Source of the DNA: Sulfurimonas sp. | GTDB lineage: Bacteria; Campylobacterota; Campylobacteria; Campylobacterales; Sulfurimonadaceae | Length of the DNA stretch: 64,000 nucleotides | Assembly: GCF_014859695.1 (NCBI RefSeq) | Contig: NZ_JACUTS010000003.1 | Location: forward strand, 1-64,000 | Direction: 5' to 3' | Part shown: one piece after another, positions 43,133 to 52,941 of the stretch | Layout of the letters: each line of letters starts with the position of its first letter | Numbering within the stretch: position 1 is the first letter of the stretch | Notes under the pieces: generated by a model | Seen by the model: only the letters and a program-made list of their open reading frames with translations | Told to the model about the DNA's origin: nothing | The model's database searches: none | Translations under genes and position numbers: made by a program

Positions 43133-45142
43133 ATGAAATTTTTAGCTTGGATAGGTGCTATTATAGTAGCAGTGGCGGCAACTATATATGTTGCGGCTTT
43201 TACGAAAGTGGGCAATGGATTGGTAAAGCCTTTTATAGAGCAGAAAATCAAAGAGCAGACAAAGCTGGAGAGCTCGCTTCATGAGTTTCGTCTGAGCATG
43301 AGTAATATTGAGATTATTTTGGAGCTAAACAGGGAGAATATAGTTAAAGTAAAAGGGGAGTACTCTCTTTTTGCACAATCTTTTGAGATCTCTTACGATG
43401 TGGAACTTAAAAATTTACAAAGTTTAAAATCTCTCACTAAAACAGAGTTAAGAGGAGATTTTGCAACAGAGGGAACTGTTCGCGGAGATATGGCTTTTAT
43501 GAAGATAGAGGGTAAAAGCAGTGTCGCGCAGAGCGATACATCTTACTATGTAGAGCTGAGCGAATTGAACCCGACATCTATTATCGCAAAGATGAAGGGA
43601 GCAAAACTTGCTTCGCTTCTCTTTATTGCGGCACAAAATCCCTACGCAACTGCAGAGATAGATCTGGATATAAACTTCAGGGATATATCGCCGCATAAAA
43701 TGGATGGAGAGGTGCTCTTAGTTAGCAAAGAGGGCAAGATAGACCCTAAATACATGCTAAGCGATTTCAACGTTAGTATCCCGAAAACCTCTTTTTCTAT
43801 GAATTTGGATGCAAAACTAAAAGGCGATGATGTAGAGTATAAGTGTGAGTTGCACTCAAATCTTTTTAAAATCAACTCATCGGGATTGGTCGTGCCGCAA
43901 CCTCTAAAAGTTGATTTGAAATACGCACTAAACATTGAAGATCTTGAGGTGCTAAAACCTCTTACAAAGGCTGATGTAAGGGGTGCTCTTAAACTAAGAG
44001 GAGACGCCAAAGGAACCAAAGAGAGACTTGTAGTGGCGGGAATAAGCGATTTAGCTTCGTCCGACACGGTTTTTGAAGCCATTTTAAAAGATTTTGCTCC
44101 CGCATCACTAAAAGCAAAAATAGTAAATCTTGATATCGCAAAACTTCTCTACATGGCAAAACAGCCGCACTATACGGATGGACTTCTATCCGTGGATGCG
44201 GACATCAGCGATGCTAGAGAGGAGACGCTTAGCGGAAAAATAGATACCACTATAACAAAAGGCCTTCTTGATTCAAAATATTTGAGCAAAATCTATGAGT
44301 TCACATCTCCAATGCCTAGGACTACATTTAACCTTGCGGCAACGACACTGCTTAAAGGCAATACTGCCGATACCAAAGTCGATTTAAACTCAAATATAGC
44401 AGACCTTGATATAAAAAGCGCAAAATTTACTATAAACGATGCTTCTCTAAAAAGCGACTATAGAGTAAACCTGCCAGATCTTGATGCTCTCTTTTTTGTG
44501 ACAAATCAGCACATGAGAGGCTCTCTTGTGGCAAATGGCGATATTGTAAAGGCAAAAGATTTGGATGTAACATTTCACTCAAATATTGCCAAGGGGAAGG
44601 TAAGCGCAAAGCTTCATAATGATGAGCTTCGTGCGGATTTGAGTTCGGTAAGCGCAAATGGGCTACTCTATATACTTCTCTATCCACAGATAGCGGATGC
44701 TTCGTTAAATGCAAAAGTAGAGTACAATCTGGCGCAAAGCAGAGGTACTGTTGGCGCTCAAGTGACAAATGCTGTTTTTGTAAAAAATCAGACGTTTGAC
44801 CTTATTAAAGAGTACACAAAAGTTGATATGTATAGAGAGCATTTTAACGGGGATCTAAACGCGAAGATAGATAAAGAGAATATTTTAGCCTCAATAGACC
44901 TTCGCTCAAAAGAGGCTTCAATAAAAACAGCAGCGACAAAGCTCAATACAAAAACCAACGTGATAGATACAGATATAACGCTAAGAGCAAAGAAAAATGA
45001 GATTAGCGCAAAACTTAGCGGGGATGTAAATGCACCTAAAATCAGTGTTGATTTAGAGAAGCTTATGCAGTCTCAGACCGGCAAAGAAATCGAGAAGAAA
45101 ATCGAAAAAGAGATAAACAAACTCTTTAAAAAACTCTTTTAG
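43133..45142 (+). CDS. AsmA/DUF748-like large periplasmic protein
   Basis: About 669 residues with one N-terminal membrane span (about 5-25), then a long beta-rich periplasmic region. Three related blocks of roughly 80 residues recur near residues 100-180, 290-370 and 470-550, each pairing an 'L.GD....G' strand with a 'LLYxxxxPxxxxxxL.xD' segment. This repeated beta architecture and the amphipathic C-terminus resemble AsmA/TamB-type lipid-handling proteins. I set the start at ATG 43133 because GGGAGAAG lies just before it and overlaps the upstream ATG 43121. Divergent from grpE, convergent with the next operon. Confidence 0.75.
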   Translation: MKFLAWIGAIIVAVAATIYVAAFTKVGNGLVKPFIEQKIKEQTKLESSLHEFRLSMSNIEIILELNRENIVKVKGEYSLFAQSFEISYDVELKNLQSLKSLTKTELRGDFATEGTVRGDMAFMKIEGKSSVAQSDTSYYVELSELNPTSIIAKMKGAKLASLLFIAAQNPYATAEIDLDINFRDISPHKMDGEVLLVSKEGKIDPKYMLSDFNVSIPKTSFSMNLDAKLKGDDVEYKCELHSNLFKINSSGLVVPQPLKVDLKYALNIEDLEVLKPLTKADVRGALKLRGDAKGTKERLVVAGISDLASSDTVFEAILKDFAPASLKAKIVNLDIAKLLYMAKQPHYTDGLLSVDADISDAREETLSGKIDTTITKGLLDSKYLSKIYEFTSPMPRTTFNLAATTLLKGNTADTKVDLNSNIADLDIKSAKFTINDASLKSDYRVNLPDLDALFFVTNQHMRGSLVANGDIVKAKDLDVTFHSNIAKGKVSAKLHNDELRADLSSVSANGLLYILLYPQIADASLNAKVEYNLAQSRGTVGAQVTNAVFVKNQTFDLIKEYTKVDMYREHFNGDLNAKIDKENILASIDLRSKEASIKTAATKLNTKTNVIDTDITLRAKKNEISAKLSGDVNAPKISVDLEKLMQSQTGKEIEKKIEKEINKLFKKLF

Positions 45143-47052
45143 CAAGATTTAAAAAGCTCATCACTCTCTACAAGATAGTTTTTTGGCTCTGAGATGTAGT
45201 ACCCCTGCATAAAATCGATATCGAGAAGGAGCAGCTTTTCATATACCTCTTTTGAGTGGACATACTCTGCTATTGTTTGCATATTGCTCTGCGCAGCAAA
45301 GTGTATGATGCTCTTTACGACTTTAAAATCTTTTGTGTTTACATCAATGTTTTTGATAAGAGAGCCATCGATTTTAAGAAAGTTTGCTTCTACATCTATA
45401 ATAGTTTTAAAGTTTGAGTAGCCGCTTCCAAAATCGTCAATAGAGACTTTTGCCTTAAGAGAGTGAATAAGGTTAATCTTCTGCTTAAAGAGCTCTATAT
45501 CATTAATCTCATCGCTCTCAAGTATTTCAAACGTAACGCGGCAGGCAAGATGCTGGTTATGTTTTAGGTTGTTGATAATAGTCTCTTCTATATCCGGATT
45601 TATGAGGTCGGAAAAGTTCATGTTTATGCTTACTAGCTTATTGTTCTTTTTAAAGTTTTCAAAGACTACAAGAAGAATTCTTTGGGTTAGCTTGTAGTGT
45701 ATGTTAGTCTCTTTTATCAGAGGTAAAAAGGCAAGAGGAGGAACTATCTTGCCATCTTTTGCTATTATTCGAACCAGTGCCTCATACTTAAATATTCTGC
45801 TGTGTTTGTAGTCGTAGATAGGTTGATAGTAGCAGATAACCCTGTCGTCATCAATAGCCTCTTTTACGAAACTAATGTCGGTAGAGGAGGAGAGCTCTTC
45901 ACTAATCTCTTTTTCATCATAACAGATAACTTTGTTTCTACCGCTTTTTTTGGCTATATAGAGCATTTTATCGGCTCTTTTTATCGCCTCTTGGAGGTTT
46001 TTTTCTAAATATGGATTTTTATGCAGACCGATTGAGACGCTTACGTTGATCTCATGACCTTCGTACAAAAAATGCTCTTTGAGTATATTTTTCCTTACTC
46101 TTTCGCATATATCTATGTCTGACTTTGTTTTGCTTCGGTTATTTATAAGAAGTATAAACTCCTCTCCGCCGTATCTCACTAAGATATCGCTGTCCCTGAT
46201 AGAGTTTTTAAATACTTTGCTTGTACGAGAGAGAATGTAGTCTCCTGTCTTATGACCGTAGGTGTCGTTTATGATTTTAAATTTGTCCAAGTCAAGCATT
46301 GCCAAGGAGTAGTGCGATAGATTTAAGAGCGGTGCAGTCTCTTCAAGATAGTTTCTGTTGAATGTTTTTGTAAGAGGGTCGGTAAATATTTTTTTTCTGG
46401 TAACAAAGTAGTGAAATATCTGCATTACAGTCATAGCCATCAGAAGAAGAATAAAGATGATTAAAACTACAAAAAATGTCTCCAGCGGCTTGATGGATTC
46501 GAGAATAATTTTTTGGATATTTGTTGTAATGTCAATATTGAATACTCCTATGACATTTCCGTTATTTGTTATAGGGTAGAGATATGTAAGGTATAGGTTC
46601 TCAATATCGTTTAGTTGAATAATCTGTGGTTTTTTTGTCGTGTAAAGAGTGCTATACTCTGCAGAGCTTACATCAAATTTTTGATTAAAATTTGCTTTGT
46701 CGGTTTTTGATGCATCAAGAAGAAATCTAAATTTATCCTGCTCATCTTTGTATAAGATATACGCATATTTTACATTTGATGTAAGCATTAAGGAGATGAT
46801 ATGTTCATACTCGGCTCTTACATACTCTTTGCTAAACATAGAGAATAGATCTTCGGAGGTCTTAACATCTGAATTGTCAAGTATATCTTTTTCAATATTT
46901 TGTAAGATGTAAGAGATCTGCTCTATTTGGTGGCTTTGTATGCGCTTAAATATATCATCTTTGGTTTTTGTTATGTCGGTATAGACATAGGCAAAAAAAA
47001 GACCGAGCATAAAGAGCAGAAAAAATATTCCAAACTCTCTCTTTTTTACCAT
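45139..47052 (-). CDS. membrane GGDEF-EAL cyclic di-GMP protein with periplasmic sensor
   Basis: A 637-residue inner-membrane protein: span 1 (about 8-26), a periplasmic Cache-like sensor (27-185), span 2 (about 190-212), GGDEF domain with GGEEF near 295, and EAL domain with YEALVRI near 421 and SIDDFGSGYSN near 527. Both enzymatic signatures are intact. It is the last gene of a three-gene operon after a TonB-type receptor and a small periplasmic protein, with a 7-nt overlap to the latter. That suggests it receives a signal from the envelope. The C-terminus overlaps the convergent AsmA-like gene by 4 nt. Confidence 0.92.
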   Translation of the reverse strand: MVKKREFGIFFLLFMLGLFFAYVYTDITKTKDDIFKRIQSHQIEQISYILQNIEKDILDNSDVKTSEDLFSMFSKEYVRAEYEHIISLMLTSNVKYAYILYKDEQDKFRFLLDASKTDKANFNQKFDVSSAEYSTLYTTKKPQIIQLNDIENLYLTYLYPITNNGNVIGVFNIDITTNIQKIILESIKPLETFFVVLIIFILLLMAMTVMQIFHYFVTRKKIFTDPLTKTFNRNYLEETAPLLNLSHYSLAMLDLDKFKIINDTYGHKTGDYILSRTSKVFKNSIRDSDILVRYGGEEFILLINNRSKTKSDIDICERVRKNILKEHFLYEGHEINVSVSIGLHKNPYLEKNLQEAIKRADKMLYIAKKSGRNKVICYDEKEISEELSSSTDISFVKEAIDDDRVICYYQPIYDYKHSRIFKYEALVRIIAKDGKIVPPLAFLPLIKETNIHYKLTQRILLVVFENFKKNNKLVSINMNFSDLINPDIEETIINNLKHNQHLACRVTFEILESDEINDIELFKQKINLIHSLKAKVSIDDFGSGYSNFKTIIDVEANFLKIDGSLIKNIDVNTKDFKVVKSIIHFAAQSNMQTIAEYVHSKEVYEKLLLLDIDFMQGYYISEPKNYLVESDELFKSC

Positions 47053-47480
47053 GCTCTCTCCTCTTTGTATGCGTCCAGCTCACTGGAGACTCTTATGTTT
47101 TGAAGCTCGGTTCTCGGCTCTACTATTACAATGTTTGGTCTCCCTTTTTTCCAAAAAAATGCACCGAAGCTCTCTGGAATATCTTTTAGCAGTTCATAGT
47201 TAAGAACAAAAATGGGCTTGTTTTTGCAATCTTCATCATCTTGTATGTTTTTTTTGTGCGCTACTACAATCAGAGTCGCCACTGCAGGATTGTCGCTAAC
47301 TGAAAGAAAACCGTTTTTTTTAAACTCTAAGAGCAGCTCTTCATCGTCCGTCCATATGGTTATTGTCTCATTAATAGAAACATTTGAAAATACCTTCTCC
47401 AAAATCTGTGCTTGAATATCGACTCTATGGTCAGCAAATGAAGCAATTGTTAAAAAGAGAAAAAGTATAAGCGCTCTCAT
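47046..47480 (-). CDS. small periplasmic protein, possibly YfiR-like
   Basis: A 144-residue protein with a clear signal peptide (ALILFLFLTIASFA, cleaved near 17). The mature part alternates strands and helices with ATLIVVAHKK near 67 and a C-terminal GRPNIVIVEPRTELQNIRV block. I do not recognise the family with certainty. Size, location and the final 'G R . . I . . . ... L . . . I . . S . E L' pattern resemble YfiR/DUF4154 proteins, periplasmic repressors of a diguanylate cyclase. It lies between the receptor (adjacent, no gap) and the GGDEF-EAL gene (7-nt overlap). A lone cysteine is near residue 82. Confidence 0.75.
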   Translation of the reverse strand: MRALILFLFLTIASFADHRVDIQAQILEKVFSNVSINETITIWTDDEELLLEFKKNGFLSVSDNPAVATLIVVAHKKNIQDDEDCKNKPIFVLNYELLKDIPESFGAFFWKKGRPNIVIVEPRTELQNIRVSSELDAYKEERAW

Positions 47481-49376
47481 TTAAAATGTATACTCCGCCG
47501 TAAACAGAACTCTTCTGTCTATCGTCGATACATCGACACCGCTTATAGGTGTTTTTGAAGCTCTGTCAAAAATATTTTCCGCCTTTAGTTTTAACTCTGT
47601 CCTTTTACTTAGTCTGTATATTGCTCCAAATGAGTAGTCATAACCTCTTTTTACGTCAACTCCGTCTTGAGTTGTATATTCTGCTCTGTAAAGTAGCTCA
47701 TTATAAATATCAACCTCTCCTAAGGTGTTGAAAAGCTGCAAAGAAGCCCCCTCTCGCGGAGAGTAGTAGCTGTCTCTAAACTGTCTGTATATCTCAACTT
47801 TTACTCTGTTATCAATATTGAAATTGTGCTCTACATTTGCAAAAAAGAACTTGAATTTATTTTTATCATCACTGTTTACATAGATGCTCTCTGCCGGATT
47901 TGTCATGTTGTTTTCAAATATGATTGCGTTATCCGCTTCGCTCTGTCCAAGTCCAAAACCATAAGTAGTGCCATCTCTTACATAAATAAGTTCGGCAGAA
48001 AGCGTGAGAATTTCGGCGCTCCGTAGGTCTGGATTGACTCTGTAGTTTGGTGAATAAGTTGTTTGTAGAAATGTAGGGTAGAGGTAGCTCTGCATCGCAA
48101 AGAGCTTAAACGTGAACTCATCAAAAATTCCTACATAACCCGCTCTTAGTATCTGCTCCGTCGATGATTTGTCTAAGCTGTTTTCATAATAATCAACCTT
48201 TGCACTTATCGATATAAGGTGGTTTTCGTTTATATTGTAGAGATTCTCCGCATAGAGCATGTAGATATCGAGTTTTTTCGGTCCCCAGTTCATTGCAGTA
48301 TCTATACCGCCTACTATATAATCAGTTATACCGAACTTTTGATGCTTAAGCTGTGCTCCCATAAAGAGTTCGTTGTTGTCATTTATAAACCTCTTCTCTA
48401 TGGAAGCACTATATACTTTTGTGCTTATGGCGGTATCTAACTGTTGTGTAAAAGGAGCGCTCATCCCAGGTAGCGGTATACCAATAGAGTCTTCGTTGTA
48501 GATTTCAAATTTTTCATAAGATGCGGTAAGCATTACTTTTAGATTGTTTTTAAAGTATTTGGTAATATGGGTATAAATATCGCCCGTGTGAGTGTATCCG
48601 TCTTTTGTTGCCATTCCCAGTCCGCTGAAAATATCATACTTTTCATTGATAGCTCCAAATTCAATGTCGTAATCATCTTTTTTTGAAAATTTAAGATACA
48701 ACTGACCCCTTACTCCGTCTCTTGAGAGTTCATTGCCGCCAATAGTATAATCTTCATAGTTGTTTTTTCTTAAATCAATATTTGCCAGATATGAGTACTC
48801 ATCAAAAACTTTTGCTTCAACCGCCTGAAGCGTTACACTGCCGAGCGAGTCAATGGAGGCTTGCACGGATGTACTGTTTTGGCGAGAAGGATCTTTTGTA
48901 AAGAGTTTTATAAGCAGAGTTCCGGGTTCGTTTCCGAATGTAACTGAGTTTCCGGCTTGGTAGATCTCTATATAGTCGATAAAGTAGAGACCCATTCTTC
49001 CATACTGTACCAAAACATTGCCAAGCGTTGCCGAGTTTAGTTCATGAGAGTTAATGTAAACTTTTGTAGTCAGGGAAGACATCTGCGATTCGCCGCTTCT
49101 AAGAAGCGTAGTCATACCGTTTCTCCTTGTCCCTATAGTAAAGAAACGAAGGGTTTTTAGCACATCGTTAAGAGTGTATGCTTGCATTTTGTCAAGTTCT
49201 GCTCGGGTTATAACTCTTATATGACCCGCACTCTCTTTTTTTGTGTGAAGAAATGGCTCTTCCGCGCTTTTATACTCTTTAAGAAGAGTCTCGAGAGAGA
49301 GTTCTTCCGCATACATAAGAGACGATAACAGCAAAAAGAGCGCAAAAACATACACCGACATCCCCCTAACCACCAT
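47481..49376 (-). CDS. TonB-dependent-receptor-like outer membrane protein
   Basis: A 631-residue protein with a signal peptide (about 1-22), a plug domain (about 45-155: VITRAELDKMQAYTLNDVLKTL, then IDYIEIYQAGNS) and a barrel of about 22 strands ending in the aromatic residue F (FTAEYTF). A standard TonB box is not obvious after the signal peptide; the mature start is ELSLETLLKEYKSAEE. It heads an operon with a periplasmic protein and a c-di-GMP enzyme and is not next to any transport gene. It may sense a ligand rather than import one. The substrate is unknown. Confidence 0.85.
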   Translation of the reverse strand: MVVRGMSVYVFALFLLLSSLMYAEELSLETLLKEYKSAEEPFLHTKKESAGHIRVITRAELDKMQAYTLNDVLKTLRFFTIGTRRNGMTTLLRSGESQMSSLTTKVYINSHELNSATLGNVLVQYGRMGLYFIDYIEIYQAGNSVTFGNEPGTLLIKLFTKDPSRQNSTSVQASIDSLGSVTLQAVEAKVFDEYSYLANIDLRKNNYEDYTIGGNELSRDGVRGQLYLKFSKKDDYDIEFGAINEKYDIFSGLGMATKDGYTHTGDIYTHITKYFKNNLKVMLTASYEKFEIYNEDSIGIPLPGMSAPFTQQLDTAISTKVYSASIEKRFINDNNELFMGAQLKHQKFGITDYIVGGIDTAMNWGPKKLDIYMLYAENLYNINENHLISISAKVDYYENSLDKSSTEQILRAGYVGIFDEFTFKLFAMQSYLYPTFLQTTYSPNYRVNPDLRSAEILTLSAELIYVRDGTTYGFGLGQSEADNAIIFENNMTNPAESIYVNSDDKNKFKFFFANVEHNFNIDNRVKVEIYRQFRDSYYSPREGASLQLFNTLGEVDIYNELLYRAEYTTQDGVDVKRGYDYSFGAIYRLSKRTELKLKAENIFDRASKTPISGVDVSTIDRRVLFTAEYTF

Positions 49377-49409
49377 AAAAAATAATATATCAGTATAGTA
49401 AATGAATGC

Positions 49410-49985
49410 TTAGTTTAGACTTGCATCTGCGAGTGTCAGGCAAAATAGAACTTCTATTTTTTCTTTTTGCAAAGCAGCAACTGCCTGAGTGAGAGTCAAG
49501 TTTGTCGTAATAATGTCATCAACTAAAATCACGCTCTTTTGCTTAAACTCTTTTAGCACAAAGTCTCTAGGATTTAGGAGCCTGAACTCCTTTGTTTTTC
49601 CGGAGTAGCTAACCCTGTTCTTTGCCCTTAGTTTGCCAAAAAGAGGCTCAATGGAGTTGCTTTTTAGAGCTTTGTTCAAAATAGCCGTATGCGAATATCC
49701 AGACCGAGCGGAGTCATCAACCCCAATTGAGACGACTTTATGCGGGTACTCAAACGCAGAGGCAAATTTTGCAATGGAGTTTTTTGCAAGAATGGAGTAG
49801 ATGTAGTAGCCGACATCCGTATGTTTTGTGTGAAGTAGCTCTTTTATGTCGCTGTATTTGTAAAATGAGATAACTTCAATGTTGCCGAGGATTTTTCTTC
49901 TGTAGATGGATGGGGCTAAAAAGTTGTTTTGACACTTTTTGCAGATGTGTAAAAATGAGAGATTTTCACACATCAAGCAGCGCAT
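49410..49985 (-). CDS. comF: ComF family phosphoribosyltransferase-like protein
   Basis: A 191-residue ComF-type protein. An N-terminal cysteine cluster (MRCLMCENLSFLHICKKC, CxxC pairs at 3-6 and 15-18) probably binds zinc, followed by a phosphoribosyltransferase-fold domain with the PRPP-binding motif VILVDDIITT near 152-161. ComF proteins support DNA uptake in naturally competent bacteria; with dprA at 27.5 kb this hints at competence. It follows lepA with a 1-nt gap. Confidence 0.88.
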   Translation of the reverse strand: MRCLMCENLSFLHICKKCQNNFLAPSIYRRKILGNIEVISFYKYSDIKELLHTKHTDVGYYIYSILAKNSIAKFASAFEYPHKVVSIGVDDSARSGYSHTAILNKALKSNSIEPLFGKLRAKNRVSYSGKTKEFRLLNPRDFVLKEFKQKSVILVDDIITTNLTLTQAVAALQKEKIEVLFCLTLADASLN

Positions 49986-49986
49986 T

Positions 49987-51777
49987 TTAGTCCATCTTCA
50001 AAACAGACATAAATGCCTCTTGCGGCAATTGAACTTTCCCTATGGATTTCATTCTTTTTTTACCGGCTTTTTGTTTTTCAAGCAGTTTTCGCTTACGCGT
50101 TATATCCCCGCCGTAACACTTGGCGGTAACATTTTTACCCATACTTTTTACAGTCTCTCTGGCAATTACCTGCGAACCCAAAGATGCTTGAACAGCCACT
50201 TCAAAAAGCTGACGAGGTATAATCTCTTTCATGTTTTTAACTAAAACACGACCGCGTGAGAGTGCCTGATTGCGGGGGACAACGATACTCAGCGCATCTA
50301 CTGCCTCTCCGGCTACTTTTATATCAAGTTTTACCAAGTCGCCGACTCTAAACTCAATCGGCTCATAATCAAAACTTGCGTAGCCTTTAGATATTGATTT
50401 TAGCTTATCATAAAAGTCCATGACTATTTCGTTCATAGGCACTTCATACTCAAGCATAACCCTGTCTTGGTTAAGATAGGTCATTTTTGTTTGAGTGCCA
50501 CGCTTATTTATGAGAAGAGTTATAATATTTCCAAGATATTCACTCGGAGTAATAACGGTAGCTCTAATGTATGGTTCTTCGATTCTGTCTATACGATTGA
50601 CTTCCGGAAGCTCTGAAGGGTTATGAACATCAATTTTTTCGCCGTTATTGAGATAAACCTGATAGATAACAGATGGTGCGGAAGCGATTAAATCAAGGTT
50701 GAATTCACGCTCCAGTCTCTCTTTTACAACCTCCATATGAAGCATGCCCAAAAATCCGACACGAAAACCAAAACCCAGAGCCAGAGATGTTTCAGGTTGA
50801 TAAGATAGAGAACTGTCATTTAGTCTTAGCTTATCAAGAGCATCGCGTAAATTTTCAAATTCGTCCGTATCTATAGGGTATATTCCCGCAAAAACAAAAG
50901 GCTTTGCCGGTTCATACTCTACAACAGGCTCTTTTGTAGGGTTTTTTGCATCTGTAATAGTGTCCCCGACATTTACAACATGTACCTCTTTTAAGCCAAG
51001 TACGACTATGCCAATCTCTCCGGTTTTTATAACAGGAGTCTTTTTGCGTTTAAGCGGATGCGGGTACATCAAATCAAGAACCTGATGCTCTTCCCCGTTA
51101 CTCATGATTTTTACAAGTTGATTTACTTTTATCTCGCCGTCGAAAACTCGGACAAGACCTAGCGCGCCTAAGTAGGGGTCAAACCATGAGTCGTAAATAA
51201 TGGCTTTAGTAGGAGCTTTTGGATCTCCAATGGGAGCCGGAATTCTATCTACGATTGCATCGATAAGAGCGCGGATTCCGACACCTGTTTTAGCTGAGAC
51301 TAAAACAGCATCTGTTGCGTCTATTCCTATGCTTGTCTCAATCTCTTCTGCAACTTTTACGGGGTCTGCAGCAGGTAAATCTATTTTGTTTATAACAGGA
51401 ATAAGCTCTAAGTTGTTCTCCATTGCCAGATAAACATTTGCAATAGTCTGTGCTTCCACGCCCTGAGCAGCGTCAACGATAAGAAGAGCACCGTCGCTTG
51501 AAGCCAGAGATTTGCTGACCTCATAAGAGAAGTCGACATGTCCGGGAGTGTCGATAAGATTTAAGATGTAGTGCTCGCCGTCTTTAACATAGTCAAGTCG
51601 CACGCTTTGAGCTTTTATGGTAATGCCGCGCTCTTTTTCGATGTCCATCGTGTCCATCATCTGCTCGCCAAGCTCTCTATCGCTGACTGAGCCGCACTCT
51701 TGAATGATTCTGTCGGCTAAAGTACTTTTGCCGTGGTCGATGTGTGCAATGATAGAAAAGTTTCTTATGTTTTTCAA
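49987..51777 (-). CDS. lepA: elongation factor 4 (LepA)
   Basis: A 596-residue translational GTPase that back-translocates or remodels ribosomes. It has G1 AHIDHGKST (11-19), G3 DTPGHVDF near 76-83, G4 NKID near 131-134, the EF-G-like domains, and the LepA-specific C-terminal domain ending [19 protein letters not shown]. It is complete. comF is co-transcribed downstream. Confidence 0.97.
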   Translation of the reverse strand: MKNIRNFSIIAHIDHGKSTLADRIIQECGSVSDRELGEQMMDTMDIEKERGITIKAQSVRLDYVKDGEHYILNLIDTPGHVDFSYEVSKSLASSDGALLIVDAAQGVEAQTIANVYLAMENNLELIPVINKIDLPAADPVKVAEEIETSIGIDATDAVLVSAKTGVGIRALIDAIVDRIPAPIGDPKAPTKAIIYDSWFDPYLGALGLVRVFDGEIKVNQLVKIMSNGEEHQVLDLMYPHPLKRKKTPVIKTGEIGIVVLGLKEVHVVNVGDTITDAKNPTKEPVVEYEPAKPFVFAGIYPIDTDEFENLRDALDKLRLNDSSLSYQPETSLALGFGFRVGFLGMLHMEVVKERLEREFNLDLIASAPSVIYQVYLNNGEKIDVHNPSELPEVNRIDRIEEPYIRATVITPSEYLGNIITLLINKRGTQTKMTYLNQDRVMLEYEVPMNEIVMDFYDKLKSISKGYASFDYEPIEFRVGDLVKLDIKVAGEAVDALSIVVPRNQALSRGRVLVKNMKEIIPRQLFEVAVQASLGSQVIARETVKSMGKNVTAKCYGGDITRKRKLLEKQKAGKKRMKSIGKVQLPQEAFMSVLKMD

Positions 51778-51818
51778 TGAAATATCCTAAACGAAAATTT
51801 CTGCCTCAAAGAGGCAAG

Positions 51819-51879
51819 CTTTAGTCGCCTCAGCGGCGCAAGCGGAGTAAAAGGGAGAGGTTCCTTTTACGGGACTAAG
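51819..51879 (+). repeat. G+C-rich dispersed repeat, copy B
   Basis: An inverted relative of the repeat at 42132-42190, in the gap between prs and lepA. On its left sits a separate perfect hairpin TGCCTC-AAA-GAGGCA (51802-51816). The element contains GTAAAAGG/CCCTTTTAC-type and GCCTC/GAGGC-type pairings, so it can fold strongly. It overlaps the last codons of prs by a few bases on the right. Confidence 0.8.
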
Positions 51880-52801
51880 CAAATAACGAGTTAACGCTCT
51901 CGTTGTGATAGACTCTGCGAATAACCTCTGCAAAAAGAGGTGCGACGGTTAAAACAACAATCTTGTCATGCGGTTTTGACTCTAGCGTGTTGGTAACTAT
52001 AAGCTCATCAAGCTCGCCGTTTTCTATGTTTTCATACGCTCTTCCGCTAAGAACGGCATGTGTAGCGCAAGCCATAACGGAAGTGGCACCTTTGTTTTTA
52101 AGTGCCGTTGCCGCTTTTATCATAGTTCCGGCGGTATCAACCATGTCATCAATCATAATAACATCTTTGCCGCTTACATCCCCTATGATGTTCATAACTT
52201 CACTCTCGTTTGCTTTTTCACGGCGCTTGTCGACTATGACCATCTCAAGCCCCATTCTTGAAGCAAAATAGCGAGCACGTGCTACACCGCCGATGTCAGG
52301 AGAAGCGATGATAGGATTTTTAAGATTTTTGCTTCTGATGTAGTTCTCAAAAGTAACAGAACCGTAAAGATTATCAACAGGGATATTGAAAAAGCCTTGA
52401 ATCTGCCCTGCATGCAGATCGATTGTAACAACTCTGTCTATGCCCGCTGTTTCGTACATGTCTGCAACCAATCTTGCAGTTATCGGAACGCGCGGCGCAG
52501 CTTTGCGGTCTTGTCTTGCGTAACCGTAGTATGGAACAACAGCCGTAATACTTGAAGCAGATGAGCGGCGAAGCGCGTCTGTCATGATAAGAAGTTCCAT
52601 AAGATTGTCGTTTGATGGCGCACCCGTTGATTGAACAATAAATACGTCACGACCGCGAACACTCTCGGCAATCTGGATTGAAATCTCACCGTCACTAAAC
52701 TTTTTCACATCGGCTTTAGCCAATGGAACATCTAAAATCTGACAAACTTCTTTTGCAAATTCGACACTAGCAGAACCTGTAAAAATTTTATAACCGCGCA
52801 T
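51875..52801 (-). CDS. prs: ribose-phosphate pyrophosphokinase
   Basis: Prs makes PRPP from ribose 5-phosphate and ATP for nucleotide, histidine and tryptophan synthesis. I place the start at 52801 (MRGYKIFTGSAS, 308 residues), the standard family length. The frame stays open upstream to 52915, but that extension is not conserved-looking, and AAAAGGTATCCT sits before the chosen ATG. Motifs are QDRKAAPRVPI near 96-106, the VTIDLHAGQIQGFF block near 125-138, and the PRPP loop VIMIDDMVDTAGTM near 212-225. Confidence 0.96.
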   Translation of the reverse strand: MRGYKIFTGSASVEFAKEVCQILDVPLAKADVKKFSDGEISIQIAESVRGRDVFIVQSTGAPSNDNLMELLIMTDALRRSSASSITAVVPYYGYARQDRKAAPRVPITARLVADMYETAGIDRVVTIDLHAGQIQGFFNIPVDNLYGSVTFENYIRSKNLKNPIIASPDIGGVARARYFASRMGLEMVIVDKRREKANESEVMNIIGDVSGKDVIMIDDMVDTAGTMIKAATALKNKGATSVMACATHAVLSGRAYENIENGELDELIVTNTLESKPHDKIVVLTVAPLFAEVIRRVYHNESVNSLFA

Positions 52802-52941
52802 AGGATACCTTTTAGAAAATTTAGGAGAATTATACAAAAAGTGTGCTGAGGAGTTGTTAAAATGAAAAATACCCATGGATAGAAAAGTTCGCCAATGTGA
52901 TACAATATAGTTCATAAATGCACAAAGAATTTTAAAAGCAG

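Noticed and set aside
52802-52915. 38-residue N-terminal extension of prs
   Set aside because: The extension is not conserved-looking; MRGYKIFTGSAS gives the standard 308-residue enzyme and has a ribosome site.
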